From NCBI RefSeq assembly GCF_001956915.1, contig NZ_MLJO01000024.1:1-64000 (forward strand): a stretch of DNA of 64,000 bases, written 5' to 3'. The stretch comes from Intrasporangium flavum (GTDB lineage: Bacteria; Actinomycetota; Actinomycetes; Actinomycetales; Dermatophilaceae). The position numbers and the translations under genes were made by a program. The notes below the pieces were generated by a model. That model was not told the origin of the DNA and did no database searches. It saw nothing but the letters and a program-made list of their open reading frames with translations. Of this stretch, positions 17,112 through 25,578 are shown piece by piece. Each line of letters opens with the position of its first letter. Within the stretch, counting starts at the first letter, position 1.

Positions 17112-18014
17112 ATGCGCATCTTCTTCACCGGAGGCAGCGGCAAGGCCGGCAGGCACGTCGCGCCGTTCCTCGCCGAGCAGGGCCACCAGGTCACCAACGC
17201 CGACCACGTGCCGCTCGGGCACCCGGCCGTCGACGACCTGACCGTCGATCTCACCGACATCGGCGAGACGTACTCGGCCCTGGCCGGGCTCGCGCGCTTC
17301 GACGAGCTGGAGCTCGAGGCAAAGCCCGCCTACGACGCGGTCGTGCACTTCGCCGCGGTCCCGCGGATCCTGCTCACGTCGGACGCCAAGACGTACGCGA
17401 CGAACGTCCTCAGCACCTACAACGTGCTCGAGGCGGCGACCCGGCTCGGCATCCGAAAGGTGGTCTTCGCGTCGTCGGAGACGACGTACGGCATCTGCTT
17501 CGCGCAGGGCGAGCGGCGGCCGCTCTACGTGCCGGTCGACGAGGAGCACCCCACGGTCCCGGAGGACTCGTACGCGATGTCGAAGGTCGCGAACGAGGTG
17601 ACGGCGCGCTCGTTCCAGGCCCGCACCGGCGCCGACGTGTACGGGCTGCGGATCAACAACGTCATCGAGCCGCACGAGTACGCCGAGATGTTCCCGCCGT
17701 TCCTCGCCGACCCGGCGCTACGGCGTCGGAACGTCTTCGCCTACATCGACGCCCGCGACCTCGGCCAGATGGTGCAGCGCTGCCTCGAGGTCGACGGGCT
17801 CGGCTACGAGGTCTTCAACGTGGCCAACGCCGACATGTCCGTAGCCGCCACGACCGACGAGGTTCGCGAGCGCTTCTACGAGGGCGTCGAGCTGCGCCGG
17901 CCGATGGGGCGCGACGAGACCTTCTACTCCATCGACAAGGCCCGCGACCTGCTCGGCTTCTCGCCCCAGCACTCGTGGCGCGAGGTCCTCCGGGACCCCG
18001 GGCACGACGCCTGA
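17112..18014 (+). CDS. NAD-dependent epimerase/dehydratase (extended SDR)
   Basis: A 300-aa Rossmann protein. TGGSGKAGRHVAPF at the N-terminus is the glycine-rich NAD loop, VVHFAAVP the active-site strand, Ser-Tyr-Lys appears as ASSETTYG and SYAMSKVANE. The C-terminal half is shorter than in UDP-glucose epimerases. ATG 17112 follows GGATCGAGG. It stands between the ThrE gene (divergent) and a GNAT gene; nucleotide-sugar or other substrate not determinable. Confidence 0.88.
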   Translation: MRIFFTGGSGKAGRHVAPFLAEQGHQVTNADHVPLGHPAVDDLTVDLTDIGETYSALAGLARFDELELEAKPAYDAVVHFAAVPRILLTSDAKTYATNVLSTYNVLEAATRLGIRKVVFASSETTYGICFAQGERRPLYVPVDEEHPTVPEDSYAMSKVANEVTARSFQARTGADVYGLRINNVIEPHEYAEMFPPFLADPALRRRNVFAYIDARDLGQMVQRCLEVDGLGYEVFNVANADMSVAATTDEVRERFYEGVELRRPMGRDETFYSIDKARDLLGFSPQHSWREVLRDPGHDA

Positions 18015-18083
18015 GCCCCGCGCCGCCCGGATTCGGCGGGTCGCGCGGCGCCACACGCGTCGACGCGCGTCTACGCTCGCGAC

Positions 18084-18704
18084 GTGCCCGAGTTCAACTG
18101 GCGGTCGGCCAACGAGGCGACGTGCGAGGACCTCGAGGCCGTGTTCGATGCCGGTGGCGCTCGGAAGTGCCGGTGCCAGGCACTCAAGGTTCCGGGCTGG
18201 ATCTGGCGCGACACCACGCAGGAGGAGCGCGACGAGGCCCTGCTGGAGCAATCCGGCTGCGGCACGAGCGGCTCGAGCAGTTCGACCTCCGGCCTCATCG
18301 GCTACGTCGACGGCGAGCCGGCCGGCTGGGTCGCCGTCGAGCCGCGCGAGAACTACCCGAGGATCTGGGCCCGGCAGAAGGCGTGGATGCGGATGGACCC
18401 CGACCTCGACGGCGTCTGGTCGGTCACCTGCTTCGTCGTGCGCCCGGGGTTCCGCCGGCAGGGCCTGATGTACGAGCTCGCCGCGGCCACCGTCGAGTAC
18501 GGCACGAAGGTCGGCGCCCATGTGCTCGAGGGCTACCCGACGGAGCCGGTGCCGGGAAAGACCGTGATCTGGGACGAGGCGTCCGTCGGGCTGCTCCAGG
18601 TCTTCCTTGCCGCCGGCTTCGAGGTCGAGGCCTCACCCACGTTGCGCCGCAGGGTGGTCCGCCACCGGCTGGGCGCGACGACCCCGGACGCGCACCCCGC
18701 CTGA
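18084..18704 (+). CDS. GNAT-family N-acetyltransferase
   Basis: A 206-aa acetyltransferase. VTCFVVRPGFRRQGLMYELAAATVEY is the acetyl-CoA-binding R/Q-x-x-G-x-G/A region (about residues 115-140). The N-terminus has a cysteine-rich patch (GARKCRCQAL) and a Gly/Ser-rich loop near residue 60. GTG start. Substrate unknown; neighbouring genes give no clue. Confidence 0.82.
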   Translation: MPEFNWRSANEATCEDLEAVFDAGGARKCRCQALKVPGWIWRDTTQEERDEALLEQSGCGTSGSSSSTSGLIGYVDGEPAGWVAVEPRENYPRIWARQKAWMRMDPDLDGVWSVTCFVVRPGFRRQGLMYELAAATVEYGTKVGAHVLEGYPTEPVPGKTVIWDEASVGLLQVFLAAGFEVEASPTLRRRVVRHRLGATTPDAHPA

Positions 18705-18827
18705 CCGCGTCGGACGCCGTCCGCGACGGGCGCCGGTGGGACGCGGGTGCGTGGGCGTGCGGCACAGTGAGGGCTGCGGCCACCACCGGGACGGTGCCGT
18801 CGGAGAGGCGCGGAGGGAGGCCCAGCG

Positions 18828-20357
18828 GTGCGCGAGGACGCGAGCGTGATGCACGTCGACGCCGACTCGTTCTTCGCCTCGGTGGAGACCCGGCACAAGC
18901 CGTCCCTGGCGCGCACCCCGGTCCTGGTCGGCGGGACCGGCCCGCGAGGGGTGGTCGCCACCGCGAACTACGAGGCGCGGGCCTTCGGGTGCCGGTCGGC
19001 GATGCCGATGTCCCAGGCGAGGGTCCTGTGCCCGTCCGCGACCGTGCTCACGCCCCGGTTCGCCGCGTACGCCGCCCACAGCGCCGTCATCATGGCCACG
19101 TTGCGGCAGCTGTCACCGCTGGTGCAGCCGGTCAGCCTCGACGAGGCGTTCGTCGACCTGGCCGCGGGACCGTTCGCGGCCGACCCGGTCACGGCCGCCG
19201 ACCTGGCCCGCCGGCTCGTCTACAACCGGTCGGGGCTGGTGGTCTCCGTCGGGCTAGGACGGTCCAAGCTCATCGCGAAGATGGCCTCCGACGCGGACAA
19301 GCCACACGGGTTCACCGTCGTGCCCGGTGCGGACGAGGACGCGTTCCTCATGCCGAAGCCGGTGGGCGCCCTGTGGGGTGTCGGGCCGGCCACCGAGGCG
19401 ACCCTTCGCACGCTCGGGATCCGCACCGTCGCCGACCTCCGCGCGGCCGGGCGTGAGGAGCTGGTGCGCGTCCTCGGCGACGCGGCGGGGTGGAACCTGT
19501 ACCGGCTCGCGCGCGGGGACGACCCGCGCCCGGTCGTCGTCGAACGCGAGGCCAAGAGCGTCGGTGCGGAACGGACCTTCGCCCAGGACCTGCTGCGGTG
19601 GGAGCTGCCGGGCGCGCTCGAGGACGTCCTGGCGCGGGCGCTGCGCCGGCTCGGGCACCACGGCGGTGGCGCGCGGACGGTCACCGTCAAGGTCCGGCTG
19701 GCCGACTTCACGACGCTGACCCGCTCGGTCACGCTGGCCCACCCGACCGCCGAGGCCGCGCAGCTGCGCGAGGCGGCGGGCGCGGCGCTCGCCGCGGCGA
19801 ACCCCGTCGAGCCGGTGCGCCTGCTCGGCGTCTCCCTGTCCGGCCTCACGCACTGGGCCCAGCTGCGCCTGCCGGAGGACGACGGCGGCCGTTCTGCCGG
19901 CGATGACCTCGACGCCTTGGACGTCCTGACCGGATCGCCTTCCCGCAGTGGGGAACCGGACGCTTCGGCCGATACGGAGGCCCCGGCCGGAGCGGAGGAC
20001 CCCGCCGGCGCGGACGACGCGGACGACACGGACGGCGCGGACGACACGGACGAGGAGCGGCTGCCGGCGCCGCTGACCCTGCACACCGTCGCGGTCGGGC
20101 TGGACGTCTCCCACCCGGACCACGGTGCCGGCTGGGTGGTGCGGGCCGAGGACGGCGTGGTCACCGTCCGGTTCGAGGGCCCGGGCACCCCGCCGGGGCC
20201 GGAGCGCACGTTCGACATCCGTCGTGAGCTGCTGATGCAGGTGGACCCGCCCGCGCCCTGTCCGCCAGCGCGCCTGACCTCGCTGGCGAACCTGGGCGGG
20301 GTCGAGGACATCACCGCGATGCTGCTGCCGAGCGAGGCGACTCCCCCGGCCTCGTGA
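18828..20357 (+). CDS. dinB: DNA polymerase IV (Y-family) with C-terminal extension
   Basis: A 509-aa translesion polymerase. Catalytic motifs MHVDADSFFASVE near the start and SLDEAFVDL near residue 105 supply the acidic residues; VSVGLGRSKLIAKMASDADKP and the helix-hairpin-helix GVGPATEATLRTLGI follow, then the little-finger domain. After about residue 350 comes an acidic Ala/Asp/Thr/Glu linker and then a beta module with VGLDVSHPDHGAGWVV, similar to Tudor/KOW-like tails of UvrD-type helicases. Typical Pol IV is 350-400 aa, so the tail is an addition. GTG start. Confidence 0.88.
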   Translation: MREDASVMHVDADSFFASVETRHKPSLARTPVLVGGTGPRGVVATANYEARAFGCRSAMPMSQARVLCPSATVLTPRFAAYAAHSAVIMATLRQLSPLVQPVSLDEAFVDLAAGPFAADPVTAADLARRLVYNRSGLVVSVGLGRSKLIAKMASDADKPHGFTVVPGADEDAFLMPKPVGALWGVGPATEATLRTLGIRTVADLRAAGREELVRVLGDAAGWNLYRLARGDDPRPVVVEREAKSVGAERTFAQDLLRWELPGALEDVLARALRRLGHHGGGARTVTVKVRLADFTTLTRSVTLAHPTAEAAQLREAAGAALAAANPVEPVRLLGVSLSGLTHWAQLRLPEDDGGRSAGDDLDALDVLTGSPSRSGEPDASADTEAPAGAEDPAGADDADDTDGADDTDEERLPAPLTLHTVAVGLDVSHPDHGAGWVVRAEDGVVTVRFEGPGTPPGPERTFDIRRELLMQVDPPAPCPPARLTSLANLGGVEDITAMLLPSEATPPAS

Positions 20358-20410
20358 CGGCGTGACCCGCGGATGCGCGCCCGGGAACCGCATGAGGGGC
20401 GAACATCTCG

Positions 20411-20584
20411 ATGCGACGAGACGTGCAGGTCACGGTTCCGTCGGAATTCATCAACCGTGTGTGGTTCCCGGGCTCAGGAAAAACGGTAGGTCCTGTTTGC
20501 TTGATCATCAAGTGGCGCGATCATCAAGCAATAGATCGTGGCTGCCTCAGGCCCGGAAGGGCGCGCGAAATGGGGTTCTCCTGA
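20411..20584 (+). CDS. Possible small ORF in the gap after dinB
   Basis: A 57-codon frame (MRRDVQVTVPSEF...) in the 317-bp stretch between dinB and the SRPBCC gene. Codon third positions are less GC-biased than in neighbours and there is no strong ribosome-binding site, so coding status is doubtful. It overlaps the hairpin at 20497-20531. I see no other gene in this gap. Confidence 0.2.
   Translation: MRRDVQVTVPSEFINRVWFPGSGKTVGPVCLIIKWRDHQAIDRGCLRPGRAREMGFS
20497..20531. repeat. AT-rich inverted repeat at the edge of the accessory region
   Basis: TTGCTTGAT (20497-20505) and ATCAAGCAA (20523-20531) are perfect 9-bp inverted arms around a 17-nt spacer that itself repeats GATCATCAAG in direct orientation (20503 and 20519). 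It marks the point where the base composition shifts after dinB. It could be an operator or a remnant of a recombination site; no terminator-type U-tract is present. Confidence 0.5.
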
Positions 20585-20674
20585 CGAACGGTTGGGCGGT
20601 CGGGGCTCGCCGCCACGGCGCCGGGCGAGCCATCGGCGGAATCCTCGCCGCCCGCGCCCGAGTAGGCTCCAGCG

Positions 20675-21121
20675 ATGGCCGTGGACGTGCAGACCTCCAT
20701 CGACATCGACGCTCCCCGCGACCGAGTGGCCGCCTTCGCGTCCGACCCGGAGAACGCCCCACGCTGGTACGTGAACATCAGGTCCGTGGTCCTGGAGACA
20801 CCGCCGCCTGTCACCGTCGGGTCACGGATGGCGTTCGAGGCGCAGTTCCTCGGCCGGCGCATCGCCTACACCTACGAGGTTCGCGACCTGGTGGAGGGCG
20901 AACGGTTCGTGATGAGCACCGCCGAGGGGCCGTTCCCGATGGAGACGACCTACACCTGGTCCGACGCGGCGGCCGGAGGGACCCGAATGACGCTGCGCAA
21001 CCGCGGGGAACCGACGGGCTTCGGCCAGCTCGCCGCTCCCGTCATGGCACGGGCCATGCGACGCGCGAACCTCAAGGACCTGCGCGCCCTCAAGGACCTC
21101 CTCGAGGGCACGACCACTTAG
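20675..21121 (+). CDS. SRPBCC-family polyketide cyclase/dehydrase-like protein
   Basis: A 148-aa START-like protein: VQTSIDIDAPRDRVAAFASDPENAPRWY is the usual opening, followed by the seven-strand sheet and a C-terminal helix. No catalytic residues are identifiable. It is the first of two START-like genes in a row, separated by 155 bp from the next. Ligand unknown. Confidence 0.8.
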   Translation: MAVDVQTSIDIDAPRDRVAAFASDPENAPRWYVNIRSVVLETPPPVTVGSRMAFEAQFLGRRIAYTYEVRDLVEGERFVMSTAEGPFPMETTYTWSDAAAGGTRMTLRNRGEPTGFGQLAAPVMARAMRRANLKDLRALKDLLEGTTT

Positions 21122-21276
21122 TCCTCCCACCGCGTCGCGGCGACCCCTGCGGACGCTAGGCAAACGGCGGTGGGACGCACGTTCCGAGAGAGCGGATCGC
21201 GCCAGTCCGGTGACGGCCGCAGGTCTGCCGGCACGGATAGAGTCATTGCCCGCCGACCATCGTCGATAGGCACGGC

Positions 21277-21816
21277 ATGTTCGCGTCCATCGCGGCCACG
21301 GCCGCGGAAAGAGCCACAGCGCGTCGCGGCGACGAGTTGATCGCCCCGGCCGACGTCGTCATGGACCGCGCCTTCACGCTGCCCGCCCCGCCGTCGCAGG
21401 TGTGGCCTTGGCTGACCCAGCTGGGCAAGAGGCGCGCCGGGTGGTACCTGCCTGCCGGGCTCGAACGGTTCCTGCCGGCCTCCAAGCGGGCCGCCTGGGA
21501 GATTCAGGACCGCTGGCAGCACCTGCAGGTCGGCGACACCGTTCCCGACTACGGCGGCACGAACGAGACACTCACGCTCGCCCAGATCGAACCGCCAACC
21601 GCCATCGTCTACACCTCGCAGCGCGGCGCCACGAGCTTCAGCTGGTCCATCACCCTGGAACCGACCGGCGTCGGAACCCGAGTCTTCCTCCGACTGAGGA
21701 TGGCCCCTGTCCGCCGTAGGTGGCTGGCCAAGACAGCAGGGGAACTCATCGACGTGCTGACCATCGCTGGCATGGCCACCGGCCTGCGGCAACGCCTGAC
21801 CGCCCGATCCAGCTGA
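21277..21816 (+). CDS. SRPBCC-like protein
   Basis: A 179-aa protein in which FTLPAPPSQVWPWLTQLGKRRAGWYLP and the following strands match the family of START-like proteins with a WPWL-G-RAGWY signature found next to sterol- or DNA-damage-related actinobacterial genes. The C-terminal 40 residues are helical and basic. It shares direction with the preceding SRPBCC gene, but the gap suggests separate expression. Confidence 0.72.
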   Translation: MFASIAATAAERATARRGDELIAPADVVMDRAFTLPAPPSQVWPWLTQLGKRRAGWYLPAGLERFLPASKRAAWEIQDRWQHLQVGDTVPDYGGTNETLTLAQIEPPTAIVYTSQRGATSFSWSITLEPTGVGTRVFLRLRMAPVRRRWLAKTAGELIDVLTIAGMATGLRQRLTARSS

Positions 21817-21867
21817 CTCGCGCTGAGCATCCCCGAACGGTGCAGCGGGCTTCAGCCGCTCGACCAC

Positions 21868-21899
21868 GACGTCCCGCGGTAGGGCTTCCGCGGGACGTC
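21868..21899 (+). terminator. Hairpin, likely terminator
   Basis: GACGTCCCGCGG and CCGCGGGACGTC form a perfect 12-bp stem with an 8-nt loop, 52 bp after the SRPBCC stop and 58 bp before cysM. There is no clear U-run, as is common in high-GC actinobacteria. Confidence 0.6.
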
Positions 21900-21957
21900 C
21901 AGACGCAAGTTCTGGTCGAGCCGGGGTGTCAGCGGCCGCCCCCGTAGACTCCGGCGT

Positions 21958-22872
21958 GTGAGCAACCCTCCGGCGTACCCCACGATGGAGGACGTCATCG
22001 GCGACACCCCTCTGGCGCGTCTGCAGCGCCTGCCGGGGCCGGAGAACGAACGCCGCGGCAACGTGCTGCTCGCCAAGCTCGAGGGGAACAACCCGGCCGG
22101 CTCGGTCAAGGACCGGCCGGCGATCAGCATGATCCGGGGCGCCGAGGCGCGAGGGGAGATCTCCCCCGGCGACACCCTGTTGGAAGCCACGTCGGGCAAC
22201 ACCGGGATCGGCTTGGCGATGGCGGCGGCGATCAGCGGCTACCCACTGGTCATCGTGATGCCCGAGGACGCCTCCACCGAGCGGATCCAGACGATGAAGG
22301 CGTACGGAGCCGAGCTGGTCCTCACCTCGGCGCGCGGCGGCATGGAAGAGGCCCGCGACGTCGTGACGCGGATGGAGCGGGAGGGCCGCGGGCGGGTCCT
22401 CGACCAGTTCGGCAACCCGGACAACCCCCGTGCCCACGAAGACGGAACGGGCCCGGAGCTGTGGCGACAGACCGACGGACGGATCACGCACTTCGTGTCC
22501 GCGATGGGCACCACCGGCACGATCACCGGGGTCTCGCGGTTCCTGAAGGCGCGCGACCCCGGCATCCAGATCATCGGGGCACAGCCCGCCGAGGGCTCCA
22601 AGATCCCTGGGATCCGCGCCTGGCCACCGGAGTACGTACCGAAGATCTTCGACCCGTCGGCGGTGGACCGGACCGTAGAGGTCACCCAGACCGACGCCGA
22701 GGAGACAGCCCGCCGGCTGGCCCGCGAGGAGGGCATCTTCGGCGGTGTCTCCGCGGCCGGCGCCTGCTGGACCGCCCTGCAGGTTGCCAAGGAGGTCGAG
22801 GGGGCGACGATCGTCTTCGTGGTCTGCGACCGCGGCGACCGGTACCTCTCCAGCGGCGTGTTCCCCGCCTGA
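21958..22872 (+). CDS. cysM: Cysteine synthase B (O-acetylserine sulfhydrylase)
   Basis: A 304-aa PLP fold-type II enzyme making cysteine from an activated serine. Lys51 in NNPAGSVKDRPA binds PLP; EATSGNTGIG is the substrate loop and SAMGTTGTI the phosphate loop. The C-terminal RLAREEGIFGGVSAAGACW and VVCDRGDRYLSSGVF match the CysM rather than the CysK branch. GTG start. It is isolated from sulfur-assimilation genes here, so it may be a second copy carried by the accessory stretch. Confidence 0.88.
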   Translation: MSNPPAYPTMEDVIGDTPLARLQRLPGPENERRGNVLLAKLEGNNPAGSVKDRPAISMIRGAEARGEISPGDTLLEATSGNTGIGLAMAAAISGYPLVIVMPEDASTERIQTMKAYGAELVLTSARGGMEEARDVVTRMEREGRGRVLDQFGNPDNPRAHEDGTGPELWRQTDGRITHFVSAMGTTGTITGVSRFLKARDPGIQIIGAQPAEGSKIPGIRAWPPEYVPKIFDPSAVDRTVEVTQTDAEETARRLAREEGIFGGVSAAGACWTALQVAKEVEGATIVFVVCDRGDRYLSSGVFPA

Positions 22873-23125
22873 GAGTTTGGCTGACGCACAGAGACATCCG
22901 GCCCCGAGCACGCGACTTGACGTTCCATTCCGTCCCCCAAACGTCAGGTCGACTTGCGGCGTTGCAACGCGAGCTCCTGTCTTTGGAGGTCTCCACCAGC
23001 ACCGTTGTAGGTCAGTGCTGACACCACCCGGACCAGGAGGGCGCCCTAGTGTTGGTGGGAGTTGACACAACCCTGGCGGGCGCGCAAGCGGAGTGAGTCC
23101 GAGCAGATTGAGCGGAGGTGGGCGC

Positions 23126-23698
23126 ATGTCGGCGACGAAGCTCCTGGTACTCGGTGTCGTGCACCTTTCCGGCGGCGCGCATGGCTACCAGGTGCGGTCC
23201 GAGCTGCAGAGTTGGCGTGCGGAGATTTGGGCCAAGATCAAGCCCGGCTCGATCTATCACGCGCTGAAGAAGGCGGCGGCTGATGGCCTCCTCACCGAAC
23301 ACGCCGAGCCGGGCGATTCCGGGCCGGATCGCGTTCTGTACCGCGTGACAGCTCGGGGACGTGACGAGATAGTCGAACTGGTCCGCGACGGTCTGCGGCG
23401 CACCCATGACCCCACCATGCTCGACGCGTCGATCGCCATGTTGCCCATGCTGACCAGGACAGATGCCATCGCGCACGTCAACGAGCGGGTCGCGCGCCTG
23501 GAAGCGGAGCTCGTAGAGCAGGCCAGGTGGCGGGAGCACCCGAACCCCGACATTCCCGAACACGTCCGCGATCAGGCCGAACTGTGGGCGGGCCATGCAC
23601 GCACCGAACTGGAGTGGGCGAAGAGCCTGAGCAAGCGACTGGCTGAGGGCGCCTACACCATGGCCGATGATCCGGGTTCGTGGCGAACGGTCCCCTAA
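23126..23698 (+). CDS. PadR-family transcriptional regulator
   Basis: A 190-aa winged-helix protein: LLVLGVVHLSGGAHGYQVRSEL, then KPGSIYHALKKAAADGLLTE as recognition helix and RVLYRVTARGRDEI as wing, with a C-terminal helical dimerisation part (VinR/PadR subgroup s2-like). GGAGGTG lies before ATG 23126. The first copy of a 17-bp repeat overlaps its stop codon and the second lies 45 bp further on, before the hydrolase gene, so the hydrolase is its probable target. Confidence 0.87.
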   Translation: MSATKLLVLGVVHLSGGAHGYQVRSELQSWRAEIWAKIKPGSIYHALKKAAADGLLTEHAEPGDSGPDRVLYRVTARGRDEIVELVRDGLRRTHDPTMLDASIAMLPMLTRTDAIAHVNERVARLEAELVEQARWREHPNPDIPEHVRDQAELWAGHARTELEWAKSLSKRLAEGAYTMADDPGSWRTVP

Positions 23699-23757
23699 TC
23701 AACCTTGACTAGACGCTCCTCCTCACGTACTTTGGCCGGGTAATCAAACTTGACTAG
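23696..23757 (+). promoter_or_regulatory. Promoter with two 17-bp operator-like repeats
   Basis: TAATCAACCTTGACTAG (23696-23712) and TAATCAAACTTGACTAG (23741-23757) differ by one base and are 45 bp apart. Each has a TCAA-nn-TTGA dyad. The first supplies a -35-like TTGACT (23705) with TACTTT 17 bp later (23728), placing a start near the second copy. This is a good layout for repression of the downstream genes by the PadR protein. Confidence 0.65.
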
Positions 23758-23790
23758 TCCGCTAGGCCTGGACGCGGTGAGGAGAGCCGA

Positions 23791-23940
23791 ATGAGCACCA
23801 TCCTCGAGCAGAGCCCGTGGCTGCCGCTCGCCCTTCTCGTCGGTGGCGGCCGTGATCGCAAGGGCGCGGTGGTCGCGCACCGAGGCCGTCGTCGGCACGC
23901 TGCTCAGGCGCTGAGACAAACCTCTCGAACGGAGGCGTGA
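23791..23940 (+). CDS. Possible leader-type small ORF (49 aa)
   Basis: A 49-codon frame beginning MSTILEQSPWLPLALLVGGG and ending one base before the ATG of the hydrolase. GAGGAG precedes it at good spacing, which argues for translation. The second half is Arg/His-rich and unlike a folded protein. It could be a small peptide, a translational leader for the hydrolase, or the remnant of a longer gene. Confidence 0.4.
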   Translation: MSTILEQSPWLPLALLVGGGRDRKGAVVAHRGRRRHAAQALRQTSRTEA

Positions 23941-23941
23941 G

Positions 23942-24775
23942 ATGCACGAGATGGCCTTTCGCGTGACATCAAATGATGGCACCACCATCGCCTACGACCG
24001 GAAGGGAAGCGGCCCGGCTGTCGTCCTGGTGGGCGGCGCACAGGACGACGGAGCCGAGAACGCCCCCTTGATTCCTGCTCTCGCCGAGCACTTCACGGTT
24101 TACAACTATGCCCGTCGGGGACGCGGCGCGAGCGGCTTCACCGAGCCCTACGCCGTGGAAAGGGAGATCGAGGACCTGGATGCGTTGATCGCGGAGGCGG
24201 GCGGCTCGGCACACCTGTTCGGGGCGTCCTCTGGTGGCGCTCTGGCGCTGGAAGCCGCCGCGGCCGGGTCAGCCATCGACACGATCGCCGTGTGGGAGGT
24301 GCCGTACGCGGTCGGGGACGACATACGCCCGCGATTCGAGGAGTACGTCGCGGACACCCGACGCGCCTTCGACGCCGGGCGAGACGAGGAGGTTCTCGAA
24401 CTGTTCATGCGCATGACCGGCGCCTCCGACGACAACATCGCGGCCAGGAAAGCGGCAGGCAAGCAGTCGGCGCATTGGGCGGATTCAGTCGCCCTCGCGC
24501 CCACGCTGGTCTACGACAGCCTCTTCCTCAACCGCTACCAGTTGCCGGCCGATCGGCTGGCAACGGTCACCCAACCGGTCCTGGTCACCACCGGAGGACC
24601 GATCACGGTCCCCTATATGGCGGGCCTGCCCTCGGACTTCTTCGACCGCGCAGCCGACGAGCTTGCAGACCTCCTACCCCACGCTCAACGGGAGACCCTC
24701 GAGGGGCCGGATCACGTCGTCGACCCACAGATCATCGGCCCGCCGTTGCTACGGTTCTTCAGCAGCGAACACTGA
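23942..24775 (+). CDS. Alpha/beta hydrolase
   Basis: A 277-aa hydrolase with the lid-containing fold. The nucleophile elbow is LFGASSGGAL (Ser96), the oxyanion segment VVLVGGAQDDG, and the late GPDHVVDP supplies the catalytic His. GGAGGCGTGAG precedes ATG 23942. It follows a small ORF closely and lies downstream of two PadR-type operators, so it is probably inducible. Substrate unknown. Confidence 0.85.
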   Translation: MHEMAFRVTSNDGTTIAYDRKGSGPAVVLVGGAQDDGAENAPLIPALAEHFTVYNYARRGRGASGFTEPYAVEREIEDLDALIAEAGGSAHLFGASSGGALALEAAAAGSAIDTIAVWEVPYAVGDDIRPRFEEYVADTRRAFDAGRDEEVLELFMRMTGASDDNIAARKAAGKQSAHWADSVALAPTLVYDSLFLNRYQLPADRLATVTQPVLVTTGGPITVPYMAGLPSDFFDRAADELADLLPHAQRETLEGPDHVVDPQIIGPPLLRFFSSEH

Positions 24776-25026
24776 GGGACCCGCGAGTTGTTGCGGGAAG
24801 ACCGATCAGACACCGCGCAAGCAGATCTTCGTCGCGCCAGGGACACAGGGCGGACAGGTGGTGTCGAGGTTCGATGTCGTCGTCGGCATCACAGGCCTGA
24901 TCCGGCCCGGCGGCATCGCCCCGGCAGGCGGCGAAGTGACGCTGGTTCCGGGCGGTGTCGTCCGCCAGTGAACGGCCGTTCGCGAGCTTCGCAACGCGTT
25001 CCCGTGGAGGCTGCGATGATGCCTCG

Positions 25027-25527
25027 GTGAGCCCGCGCGCCACCCGATTCCCGTTCGACCCGAAGTCGACGGCGCACCTACGACCCGGGATGTTCTGGCC
25101 GATTGTTCTGGCCGATGGAGCATTTGGCGCGGGCGTCGTGCTGGGCGTGCCGCGCGCCGACGATCCACACCTTCCACAATCCAGCCGGATCTTCGTGGCC
25201 GGGCTGGTGGACTGGTTCGGCATTGCGGCCCCGGCTGTCGACGACCTCGTGGGCGCCCGGTTGATTACGTGGGGCACGGCGCATGTGAAGTCGATCAGTG
25301 CGACGAGCGATGGTGTGGGGCTGACTGGCGCGGCCTCGACCGATTGGAACGGCGTTGCCATGGTGTCGCACCGCGGCGGCGGACAAGTTGCGGTCTACGT
25401 GAACGGCGCGATGCGGGGTCCGGCTACGGCGAGCGAGGCCATGGACATGCCGGTGCTGGCCACGTGGGGCCTGACGTTTGTTCGGGCGCTCGCTGAGCGC
25501 CGCTTAGCTGCGAGGACGGCATCTTGA
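25027..25527 (+). CDS. Imm26-like immunity-family protein (tentative)
   Basis: A 166-aa protein whose N-terminal third, LRPGMFWPIVLADGAFGAGVVLGV, resembles the opening strands of Immunity protein 26 and related polymorphic-toxin immunity proteins. The remainder is mixed alpha/beta with no catalytic motif. The GTG at 25027 was preferred because the longer frame above it runs through low-complexity sequence. The next gene is also of an immunity-like type. Assignment rests on a short motif match from memory. Confidence 0.5.
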   Translation: MSPRATRFPFDPKSTAHLRPGMFWPIVLADGAFGAGVVLGVPRADDPHLPQSSRIFVAGLVDWFGIAAPAVDDLVGARLITWGTAHVKSISATSDGVGLTGAASTDWNGVAMVSHRGGGQVAVYVNGAMRGPATASEAMDMPVLATWGLTFVRALAERRLAARTAS

Positions 25528-25578
25528 AATGCCGCGATCGCCTCTGTCCTCGCCCCTTGAGGCCAGTCGGATGCTTGA

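Noticed and set aside
20411..20584. Firm gene call in the gap after dinB
   Set aside because: Weak codon bias, no ribosome-binding site and overlap with an inverted repeat; listed only as a low-confidence possibility.
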